Shown here piece by piece: positions 49,848 through 60,170 of a DNA stretch of 64,000 nucleotides. Under the pieces are notes generated by a model. It worked only from the letters and a program-made list of their open reading frames with translations. It had not been told where the DNA came from and did not search any database. Position 1 is the stretch's first letter; each line of letters begins with the position of its first letter. Origin of the DNA: Nymphaea colorata (Eukaryota > Streptophyta > Magnoliopsida > Nymphaeales > Nymphaeaceae); assembly GCF_008831285.2 (NCBI RefSeq), contig NC_045145.1:6942802-7006801 (forward strand), written 5' to 3'. A program made the position numbers and the translations under genes.

Positions 49848-50818
49848 TGGGAGGCAAAGGAGTGGAGAAGAAAAAAAGGAAGGGGGAGTGAGGAAGGGAG
49901 ATGGACTCAAGCACTTAGAAACAAGTACTCGGTGGTGGATGGGTGAGAGGATGGTCGAGAGGATGATGAATACAAACGCCGGGGTGGTGCTTATATAGGC
50001 GTCGAACTTCAAAACAAATTACAAATTGAAAAAGAAATATGATTCCTTCCCGAACAAGCTAAACACTAACAAACAAAAGCAGTTACAATCGAAGGAACTC
50101 GAAGGTGGACAGTTGTCGTGTGTTGGATGACGTGGCAGTCGATCGTGTCCAAAAAGTCAAAAAAAAGTGCTACAGTACGCTACAGTGTCTGTCACAGTGC
50201 TACAGTGTCCGCCACAGTGCTACAGTGACTACTACAGTAACCGCCTTCGCTTTTTCTCAATGAGAAGTCGTGTGTCTTGCTACTTTTACTTTTTTGACGC
50301 GTGTGAGATTCCTTCGTCTTTATTTCTTTTGTCTTCACGCAACGTTGCTTTATATTACATAAATAAAGTCAGCAACTACAACAATCTTCTAGAGGCTCAT
50401 CGAGATGATTTGCCTCAGGATGTGTCCCAGTGCTTATCCTGTGGGGTGCGTCATAGGGTAAATTTAATCTTCTAGAGGCTCATCGAGATGATTTGCCTCA
50501 GGATGTGACCCAGTGCTTATCCTGTGGGGTGCATCATAGGGTAAATTTTTATTCCAAAAATTTACAAACGTAAAACTCATATTTATCCTAGAGGGTTTTT
50601 TCCAGGGTAGATTTTGAGGCAATAATCTACAACGCAAATCTTATTTTTAACTTGGGGGATTTTCTCGAAGAGAAATTTATCACGTTTCTTCTCAAACGGA
50701 TAATGCTTAAGTTTTACATGGAAAGCACTATACTTATGGGAAGTTTAACCATAACTTGCAAGGGCCAAGTTTTATCGATCTTGACAAACGTTTGGCTGCA
50801 GGGTTAAGGACTCAGCAA
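49848..50818 (-). promoter_or_regulatory. Endogenous caulimovirid regulatory region, right arm (inverted)
   Basis: This is the reverse complement homologue of 45463-46290. The TATA box is TTATATAGG on the plus strand at 49991-49999 and reads leftward. Five CTACAGT units at about 50170-50237 and a GACGTGGC (ACGT-core) motif at about 50129 lie upstream of it in viral orientation. An extra 83-bp tandem duplication (50384-50466 and 50467-50549) is found only in this arm. It appears less decayed than the left arm at CpG sites. Confidence 0.65.
50384..50549. repeat. 83-bp tandem duplication in right viral arm
   Basis: Two adjacent copies start with ATCTTCTAGAGGCTCATCG and differ at only about two positions. 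The left arm has one copy of this segment. Confidence 0.85.
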
Positions 50819-50835
50819 CTTCGTCCATACTTCTT

Positions 50836-52206
50836 TCAGTTGTTTCCTATTTCTTCTATGATCTCTTCTTCGTATTGTTCATTATTATCCCATCCTCCGT
50901 CATCACCAACATTCCACTTATCTTCATTGTCGTCTCTATGAATGACTGCTCCAACATTTTGATCATCACCTATCCATTCTGTAGGATTACTGTCGTGGAT
51001 TTGGTAGAAATGTTCATAGAGGGCAGGGTTTATCTGTAAGATACTTTGGAAAGGAATGTAAAATTTCCCATTAAGCTAACTATCTGCTAGGAAGATTTGT
51101 GTATTTCTATCTTCAGCTACCATACAAGTAGTTCTTATCCACCGGACATGTTGGTCTGCAACAATTGTTTAAGCTCTCCAACGCTTCAGTTGTGAATATA
51201 TATCTTCTTCAATTAAAAGAGTTCTAAGAGTTTCTTCAGGAATTCAGGTTTGCAGGGGAAAGAGTGAAGTGTATATGTTGATCGTGATCTCCTGTTTTGC
51301 TTCATAAGGATAAGGAGGAATAGATTCAATGTCTAAGTTAACATGGCTATAAGGCTTTATATCTCCAAGTTTAAACATCTTTCTTAACGTCTATGCCAAT
51401 CGCCAATGGAAATCAAGATGTTTTACCTACTCTTCTTTAGTAATCAGGATTCTTTTTAAAAATCCTTGTTCCGGAAGAGTTTTGGGGGAAAGTTTTATTT
51501 CCTGGATCTCTTGGTCTTGCCACTTTCTAAGGTTAATGGTGACTTGTATAATTGAAAATCCTTGTTCACATTCACAGAAAGAATTTTCTTCATGGTGGTT
51601 GTGTCTGTGTCTCAGTAGGGCGAATTCCAAGCCAGGCTTTCTCTTTTTGAATTTCGTGTCATTGTCCTTAATAGATTCTGCATGTCAACTTGTTCTTTTC
51701 TTTTTGTTTTCATCACCAAATGATAGATCTTCCTTGCTAATGGAATATTTGGGGGAACTGCTCCCTTTTTTCTCTTAATTTTCTGATTTCTTTTTCAACA
51801 TGTTCACTGAGGATTCTGTTTTCTGATTCTAGAGCTTGTATTTGTTCATTTAGCTCTTCTTTTCAGTTTTTCCACCAACTTATTTCTGCTTGAGTTGCTT
51901 TTAGGCTCCTTTCTAGGGTCAGATAAACATCCAAACTTTGAGGTCGGAAGGGTATATGATCCATGGAGAGTTCTGGCAGAGTTTTGGACTGAAATTGCCT
52001 GTTCTTTAAGTTTAGATGGCTGGCTAACAAAGAAAGGATTTTTGGGTATGAGGGATTTCTTTTGTTTTGCCAGAGGTTGTCTAGAAGGACATGATCTTTT
52101 AGATCAAGGATGAGGCCTGGAGAGTTCGAAAGACCAATTTTGAATGAGGTGGGAAGATTGGTAATCCTAAGTTTGGGTCAAAGGGCAACTGGTTTGTAGA
52201 GGCCAT
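50836..52206 (-). pseudogene. Endogenous caulimovirid: TAV-like ORF remnant
   Basis: It follows the RNase H remnant on the minus strand and precedes the regulatory arm, which is the position of the translational transactivator/inclusion-body frame in the family. A plausible start is the ATG at 52206. The frame is cut by many stops and shifts. The last stretch is acidic (GDDGGWDNNEQYEEE) and ends with TGA at 50836. The assignment rests on position and size; no TAV-specific motif was recognised. Confidence 0.4.
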
Positions 52207-52518
52207 CTTATCCTGTAATAAGAAAAATATCAAGTGAAACAATACATTCTATTTTGTCTATCGTGACTAATGTCTATGTGCAAATGATGTTATCTAAAAT
52301 CGAGAGAAGAATGAGATGAAGATGCTCGAACTCTTACTTGTTTCATGACAGCAACTAACTACTGCATACCTAAAACAATGTCTAAAAGATTATCACTAAC
52401 TTTTCTTATTTCGATGGAGAAAGTACGGTCAAGGTCATGTAATCTTATTCTGGATTGGTCAAGATAACTTATAATTTTATTGAGTCTTCTTATCTTGGAT
52501 TCATAAACATCAATGTCT

Positions 52519-53170
52519 CTATTCATCTTTTAGAAGTCTACTTAGCATGTCGGCTAGACGATTGTTTTCTCCTTTTATGTGTTCAAATGTCACTTTATAA
52601 TTTTGGTTCATGAGGGTGTCTTTAAAGGATATCCATCTTCTCTAGCTTTATTCTTTTAGAATTTTTATTTTCATAAAATTTTACAATAGCATTACAATCG
52701 GTCCTAACTATTATTTCTTCTTTATTTAGCAAAAATAAGTGAAAACTATTGAGCCCATATACTACTGCAAGAATTTCCTGATCTATACTACTAAAGAGTC
52801 CCTTTTCCTTGTATCGGTCGCTGCTATATCTGCAGACGACTTTTGTTACTTTGGAAGCATCTTGTTGGGTTTCCTTTTTAACACTGCTCCCCACCCGTTA
52901 ATACATCCATCAGTTTCAATTATTACGAAATCTGAGGTTAGGAGTAGACACATTTCTGATAAGTGTTTTATTGCATCCTTAACTTTTTTTTATTTGTTTC
53001 ATGTCTTCTATATTAAAGGTCTTAACCCCATTTTGGTCGAGTTTACTATATAATGGGCCAACCATTTTTTCTAGATCTTTAATAAATGGTCTAGCATAGT
53101 TTACTAATCCTAAAAACCGTTGAAGGCTTTTGATGTCTGTTTGCATCCCAAAATTTTCATTGGTTTTGGA
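52519..53170 (-). pseudogene. Endogenous caulimovirid: reverse transcriptase / RNase H remnant
   Basis: On the minus strand the connection after the RT palm is visible at about 53.16-53.03 kb ([15 protein letters not shown]). RNase H follows with SSIDQEILAVVYGLN, IIVRTDCNAIVKF and HIKGENNRLADMLSRL, ending with a stop at 52519-52521. The Glu and two Asp positions expected of RNase H are present, but stops near 53.0-52.9 kb interrupt the frame. The RT palm with its YxDD motif and the protease are missing; homology stops near 53170. Confidence 0.75.
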
Positions 53171-53449
53171 GTGCTCTAGAAAAATGATGTTTTTGTTTTG
53201 AAAGAGGAAAGAAAGGGACTCGCCCGTCGGTACAAGGATCGACCATTCCCGGCGCCTTTACCAGGGGTAATCCACCCAAGGACTATGTTTTTCATTGATG
53301 CATTTCGTTTTAACTTAAACATCTTTTTGATTCTATATGCGGTGTAGAAAATATTGAAAGTTTGAAGTTTCAAACTTTTGAAAAGGTTCTTGAAGAATTG
53401 CTTGAAAATGTGAAATGTTTTGCGGAAAAAGTGGAACTAGTAAATATCA

Positions 53450-54620
53450 TTTGAAAAACTTGTGAAATCATTTTGAAATCACTTTAGTGTTCTCTTAAGA
53501 CTTTAAGTAGGTTTGAGATTTTGCTCTAATTCGGTTACCACCTAGCTATAGCTACATCCCTTCTTGCTTAAGTTTTTTTGGAAAGGTGTTTGTGATCATA
53601 AGTGAAATAAAGTGGGTGAGAATGCATGAATGCATTTACCCTATATGATTGAAAGAATGTAAAACATTCCTACCACAACATTCATCTAAAGTCATTCCTA
53701 CCACAACATACATCTAAGATTTCGTTGTTATAATTATTGTATATAAGAAGGAAAAGTTTTTGAAAAAAGATAAAAATTGTAGACAATCAAGCATGATTCC
53801 AATATTAGGTCATTACTTGGTTTGTGGTCTTATTGAAGTTGGTAAATAGAAAGTTCGTGAGAAGAGAATGTTAAAAAGAATACAAGAGATAAAACACTCT
53901 TATGAAAGAAAGAGAGAGAGATAGAGAAAGACATGCATACATGTATACATACCATCACATATATACATATATGAAAGCTTAAGAGATCAAGATGTATTGA
54001 TTTGAAGAGAAAGAGAGATTTTAGAGGGAAAAAAAAATATCATACGCATATATGGGTATGAGAAATTTTATAAGAGAAGATATTTGTTTTGAAAAGAAGA
54101 ATAAATATTTGAAAGAGAGGAAATATGTGCATATGTATTCATGCACATATCAAAATTTATAAAATGGAAAGTGAAATCATAGAGAGAGAAAGATGGAGGG
54201 TCATCATGTTGGCATAGATGTATATAACATGTATATACATCCATACCTTCACAAGATTAGAAATCAAGGAACAACTTAAAATTACCAACTTTAAGTTTAA
54301 TGTGGGCCGGAGGGGAGCTTGGACTCATGCAAGAGTCTAAGCTAAGTCCCTAAGGCCATGTTAGAAGGTTCCATTTGAAAATGTTTTGGAAAATAAGATT
54401 TATATAAGCATAGAATGTTATTATTTAGTTTGTTATAAGGGATATATTTCTTCCACCGTTGGGTATGGAAGAAAACAAGCAACATAACGAGACACTCGTT
54501 AGGGTTCCTAATGAGATGATTAAGAAGGAAACTAGCGCAAAATGACATGCAAATACATATTAACATGTACATTTTCGTGAGGGTATATCCCGGGTTGGAC
54601 AAGTTCCAACCTCAAAAATT
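53450..54620 (-). repeat. LTR-like dispersed repeat, minus-strand copy
   Basis: Its reverse complement is related to 29.9-31.0 kb over about 1 kb, with small insertions. Open frames inside show no known domain. It begins shortly after the viral element ends. Confidence 0.5.
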
Positions 54621-54805
54621 AATATAAAAATAAAGAGTCCACAAACCACATTCTCATTCCCACCATACATTCACATATAAGTAGCAAACCAAGCAACTAT
54701 GCATGGATAATATATAGACAACATTCAAGGAAGGAAAGAAAGAAAGAGGATGATGGAAAGTGCAAGGTTCAATTAGGAGGGAGGACATGATGTAACTATG
54801 AAATG

Positions 54806-55240
54806 ATATGTCACCTCATCTTCTCATATTCCCAGTGCACTTGAGTATAACCTCTTGTCTCTAAAAAGAGATTGAGTGCTACCTCCTTTAGCCATAGGGA
54901 GATGAAGATGAAGAAAATAAGAGGAAGCAAAAGAACAACAAGAATGTATTAATGAAAAGAAAGAACATGATTAAAATGAAAGATCATCTCATCTTTCCAT
55001 GCTCCTGGTGCACTTGAGCATAACCTTTTGTCTCTAAAGAGATTGAGTGCTACCTTCTTTAGCCATATGGAGATGAAGATGATGAGAAAATATAGAAAAG
55101 AAAACGATGCCATATTTAATAAAAGAGAAAGCATGATTCAATCATGAAATGAAAGATCCTCTCATCTTTTCATGCTCCCAATGCACTTAAGCATAGCCTC
55201 TTGTCTCTAAAAAGAGATTGAGTGCTATCTCCTTAAATGA
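54806..55240. repeat. Tandem repeat, about 172 bp x 3
   Basis: Three successive units, starting near 54810, 54981 and 55153, share (T/C)CTCATCTT(T/C)(T/C)CAT, GTGCACTTGAG(C/T)ATA, TTGTCTCTAAA(AA)GAGATTGAGTGCTA and, in the first two, TTTAGCCATA(G/T)GGAGATGAAGATGA. Each unit includes a small TCTCT..AGAGA palindrome. No coding function is seen. Confidence 0.8.
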
Positions 55241-55244
55241 AATG

Positions 55245-55305
55245 AAAGATCCTACTTTTAAAATGAAAGTTCCTACTCTTAAAATGAAAGATCCTACTCT
55301 TGAAA
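55245..55305. repeat. Short tandem repeat, 22-23 bp x 3
   Basis: Three imperfect copies of AAATGAAAG(A/T)TCCTACT(C/T)TTA follow directly on the 172-bp units. Confidence 0.75.
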
Positions 55306-58300
55306 CCCTATTTCATAGTGTAGCACCATCCAAAGCATTGTCTCTATCAATTCTTGCAGCGACAAAGGCAGGTCCATGAGATCCAATCCGCAGAGATCAT
55401 CGTAGAGCATGAGCTAGATACTCTAGAATGGTATGGATCATAAACCCTAGCCTAATAATAATAGGGGCATTTCACTCACATCTACCTTGTCCTTGGTTCA
55501 GCCATAAGTCCATATTATGCCAAATGGTGGGAAGATACCTGTCCATTGGTCAACCTTACTTAAGGATCAAAATCTAGTCTGAAAACATTGTAATCTATTG
55601 CATATGCAAAACAGCATTGTCTAATCTTGACATTGCAATGATAAATCACATGCTTTTTCTCATTAAATATCTCTTATCAAATCATTTTCCAAATTCCTAA
55701 TCCATATCATTATTTTCCTTTTTCTCACTCAGGAAGAGGGGTTCAAACATATATTGTCAAAAAATGATGCCAATGATAAACATGGTTCACCTTCTAATCC
55801 AACAATATGCTAACCTAGTGAAACTCATATGCATGAGTACTAGCTACCTTCACATGAATTAATCAATTGAAAATGCCTGAATCATGTCCCATGAAATCTC
55901 CATCCCTATGTCTTACCATGGCTTTCCTATAACAGTCATATCTATAGTCATCATATAGCAAGCAAATTTACACTAAAAGATTGGATAGGTAACCAATGAT
56001 AATAATTAGACTTAGTGTACTCAGTCACCTCACCATGAGTACCGACTAAATTCCAGTTGTCATAGTATACATGAGTGCTTAATTGTTTGGTTCCAACTAT
56101 TTGGCAAAACAAAAACATTGTAAATCTGCAATTAATCTTCAATTATGTAAGAAGTGGTATTACAACCAGAACATATCACCTCTATTGGTATTTTATTTGC
56201 ACATTGTCACATTGGCTTACTTGAAAAAGGATCATAATGCCTACATGGATACCAAATATGGTGTTCAACCTTGAATCAAACTTTTAGCACGTGCAATTGA
56301 TTAGTTGGTCTTGCTAGGATACTACACAAGCAAAACAAGACATAGATTGAATAACTAAAGACAATCACATCCTAAGGAATTTAATATAGCCACCACCTCT
56401 AACACTATCTAGACAAATGAAACCAAATTTAGATATCTGAAGTAGTTCCAATCATGAGTTTTGTATTGAAGATAGAATGAGTAGTAAATTGAGTATATAA
56501 AGAGAGTCAAATTTGTGTACCCAGTTGTTGGTTTCAACCTGCAATAAAAATTAAATAAATCCTTTAAGAATGAGCTTGTCATCTAGAATTTATTGGAGAG
56601 AAGATGAAGTGGCTGGTGTTTACATGGAAGAAAAAGACTATGATTCCTAACCAAATGAGCATCAATGAAAAAAATCAAATAGAATAAGGATGGTGTTTTG
56701 AAAAAGAATATAAAAGGAGGCTCGTTTCCAAGTTTTCTATATAAATAAGTGGCAGCAGCATCTCCCTACAACCAATCCGACCTTTACATTTTACAAAACT
56801 TGTACCTTCTTGTTGAAAAACTCATTGTATAAGAATATAGAGAAACACTAAAAAATACACCCGCTATCACAACGAAAAGAAGTATTGTCTAAATTCTAAC
56901 TAGAAAGTCCAACCAACCATGGATATATGAGATGAGGAGCTTCTAAATAGTTGAAAACTTGATTAGCTGAATCAATGTTAACATTGGAATGGCTGAACAA
57001 TGTAAGAATCCATACAAAAGACTATTATCCAAATGTTTTAAATCATGTAAAATCCATATGGAGTTCCGGCCACAAGAGTACCTAAAAAGAAGCAAAAAAG
57101 AATGAGGACCAAGTTGAAACAAATATGTAGAAGTCTTCAGCTCAGTTTTAGAAAAAGAAATAATAATGAATGTTTAAAAACTAATAGAAGTTCAACAAAA
57201 GCAAATGTAACCCATTGTCATTTTTTAGAACAACATGAAATCAAAACAATCCCTAAAGAACATTAGAATTTAGAAAGGCACCAGTCCTATCCAAGAATCA
57301 ATCCAAAACCAACTATAGAATCTACAATTTCTTTGTCATTTCACCATTTATCCTCAAACTAAAGGGGAAAAAAGCTTATCGAACAAATCAAACATAAATG
57401 AGTATAAAATGACAACTTCAAAAAGAAACAAGGTAAAATAGTGGGAAAAGAGGCGTAGTTCATTTTGCTGAGAAAATAGAACCTAGGGAAAGGAGGGTTC
57501 CACCCATTGGAGCTGTAAACTAGGGATTGATTTGGTGGAGAGAAGAACACCCATGGGATCATGGTAGCCTCGATGATCACTTTGATAGAAAATAAGCTAA
57601 GAGTTGCTGATTAAAGTAATTTTATATCAAAGAAGCCCAAGAAGAGACATAAGCAATGAGTCTCATACTTTGAACTAGGGAAATCCCTAGAAGGAGGAAA
57701 GATGGGCAAGGAAATCCTAATAAACCTAGTATAGGTCCTCCTCTATGGATGCTTTGGGCTCCATTGACTATCAACCATGGGTCCAGCAGCTAAACATGTG
57801 TGCTCTCCTGATCATGTTCAATTATGATGGTTTCCAGCCTCTCTCCCACCGTGCTACTCCCATTGGTGATAGTCCACTTTGGCATAGTGAAGAAGAAGTT
57901 GAAGAAAATGAAATTGTGTGCATAGTTCGGGTTCTGAACAAAAGGAAGGCTGAAGAAGGTGGGGAGAAAAAGATTGAGAAAGAGGTTTATAGTGCCATTT
58001 TTTTTTATTTACTATTGGTGTTAATGCTTTCTTCAATGGTGTTTGTTTCTCATCACATGTATTGTGCCTCTTCAATGGCACACAATGAGTGTCAAACTCC
58101 CCAAACTACTATGGTGGCTACTACACAAATGCCAAAAATTGCCATTTTCTAGCGGCAGGTTTCCATCTGTGCCAGAAAAAAATGCCTTCAATTGTGAAGC
58201 ATTGATCCATCACTATAGACCTTTGGGCTTCAATTTTGTAGTGAGGTCCAATAATAGTGGGAACTAAAAAAGAGAATGAAGATAAAGAGTGGAAAGAAAC

Positions 58301-58465
58301 TTTTGCTACATGTATTCAGTAGTATGACAATGGTTATATACAAAAATTGTTGATTAGGATCACATATACGTTACATCAAGTGCAACAGATAAAGAAAGAA
58401 ATCAAAGAGATTATCTTACAATTATAAAATAGAGGAAAATGTGATCTTTTTGTTTATGAGAAGAT
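55306..58465. other. Gene-free stretch
   Basis: About 3.2 kb in which I could support no gene. A 135-codon frame at 57745-58152 has no recognisable motif. The last part, near 58.3-58.46 kb, may include the 3' LTR or polypurine area of the copia element to its right, but I could not define it. Confidence 0.4.
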
Positions 58466-58599
58466 ATGCTTTATTTGACAACAATATCCTTGATGTGAGC
58501 CTTGACATTGGTATCCTTTTGCAACTCGTTATCTTTATCTGACACTCTCTCATCAACCATAGCCTTTGACTTAACACACTCCCTCAAGCTTGATGTGGG

Positions 58600-59250
58600 T
58601 TTTTCCACATGAAGCTTGTCTCTCAAGAACATGAATGAACTAGTTCCAGAGGGTTTGGTCATACCGGCATCTATTTGCTCGGAAGATCATATAGTCTTGA
58701 CTTGAATATCTCCTCTATGAACATGATCTCTAACAAAATGGAAATTCATCTCTATATGTTTGGTGCCAGGATGGAAGACATGATTAGCAACTAGATACAA
58801 AGAACCAATATTGTCGCACCATGGTACCGATGCACTAGAAACCGACAGTATATGTTCTTGCAGTTGTGATTTTAGCCATAAGAGTTATGTTGTTGTGCAT
58901 GCTAGACATTTATATTCTACTTTGGTACTGAACTGAGCAACCTTTTTCTGCTTCTGTGAACTCCATGATACAATATTATTACCTAGAAAAGTCACAAAAC
59001 GTCCTGTCAACTACCTATCTTTCGAGCTACCCACCCAATCTGTATAAGCAAAGGCACGTAACTGCAATGAAAGAGAAACTTCAAAATGAAGACCATAGTG
59101 ACTACTGCCATTTAAATATCTTAGTATCCTTTTGACCATTCCCCAATGAGCGACACTACAAGAATGCAAAACTAGCATGCTCGATTGATGGCAAAACATA
59201 ATATCTAGACGAGTAAGCGTGGCATATTGAAGCACCCCCACCATGCTTCG
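58600..59250 (-). pseudogene. Copia RNase H remnant
   Basis: In one or two frames the minus strand shows FAYTDWVGSSKDR, then FLGNNIVSWSSQKQKKVA, STKVEY, a DN pair, PGTKHIEMNFHFVRDHV, and a C-terminal MTKPSGTSSFMFLRDKL. These are the standard copia RNase H blocks (DWAGxxxDRRS, STEAEY, TKHIEIDxHFVR). Stops near 59.0 and 58.7 kb break the frame. Confidence 0.75.
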
Positions 59251-60170
59251 ATATAAAGATGGGTCCTCAAACGATAGTGGTGACAAGTTGTCACATCTTG
59301 ACATGCGCATGGGAGTAGAAGTGGGTTTGGTGTCTTGTATGTGAGCTCTTTGAAGAATGTTTGTTGGCAAAGAGCAATTTCATTGTCTTGCCAATGAACT
59401 TCAACCCCTAAAAAGTATGATGAGTTTCCAAGATCTTTGATAGAAATTGCCAAATGGAGTTGATCAATAATATGTTGCATTATTCCAAAAGACGTTCTTG
59501 TAATAATAAGATTATCAACATACACAAGAGGATATATGATGTGAGCCCCTGAAGAGTATATAAACAAGGATGCATCCAGGGGCGGAGCTAGAATTTTTTT
59601 CAGGGGCAGGCCAAACAATCCAACCTCTGGATCTGGGTGATGCCAAACTGAACCCAATACCAGCACAATTAAAAATTTTCAATTTTTTCAATGTAATTTT
59701 TTTTTAATTCATTGGGATGGGGCCATGGCCTAGGCAGCGCCCCCCTCCCTCCGCCCCTGGATGCATCTGAGATATGTAAAACCTGAGATTTTGAAGATGT
59801 CAACTTAGTCAATGGTACCATGCCTGAGGCACTTGTTTGAGATCATAAATGGCCTTGTCAAGTTTGCACACGTAGTTTGAAAATCTAGAATCAATAAATC
59901 CTTGAGGTTGGGACAAATATACATCTTCAAAAAGCCATTTAGAAATGCACAGTCAAAATCCAACTGATGGAGAGGCCATCCATTTTATGTAGATAGAGCA
60001 AGCAATACACAAACCATTGTTGGCTTAACTGTGGGACTAAACGACTCACTGTAATCAATTATGGGCTCTTGAAGAAATCCTTAGGCAACTAATCCTGCTT
60101 ATGCCAAGCGATAGTCCCATCAGTGTTATGCTTCAACTTGTAAACCCACTTAGAGCTGATTACATTAAGT
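59251..60170 (-). pseudogene. Copia reverse transcriptase remnant
   Basis: WVYKLKHNTDGTIAWHK lies at about 60.16-60.10 kb. YPLVYVDNLIIT lies near 59.51 kb, where the usual YVDD catalytic pair reads YVDN. ISIKDLGNSSYFLGVE and LYRSMVGVLQYATLTRLDI follow. The loss of the second Asp plus stops and a MITE at 59577-59759 make it inactive. Confidence 0.8.
59569..59767. mobile_element. 183-bp hAT-type MITE with 8-bp target duplication
   Basis: The element at 59577-59759 has perfect 11-bp terminal inverted repeats CAGGGGCGGAG / CTCCGCCCCTG. It is flanked on both sides by GATGCATC (59569-59576 and 59760-59767). An 8-bp duplication and CAGGGGCGG ends indicate the hAT superfamily. It interrupts the copia RT just upstream of a DASLFIY stretch. 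Confidence 0.85.

Noticed and set aside
57745-58152. 135-codon plus-strand frame with a hydrophobic stretch
   Set aside because: No homology, promoter or splice support; chance frame in repeat-flanking DNA.
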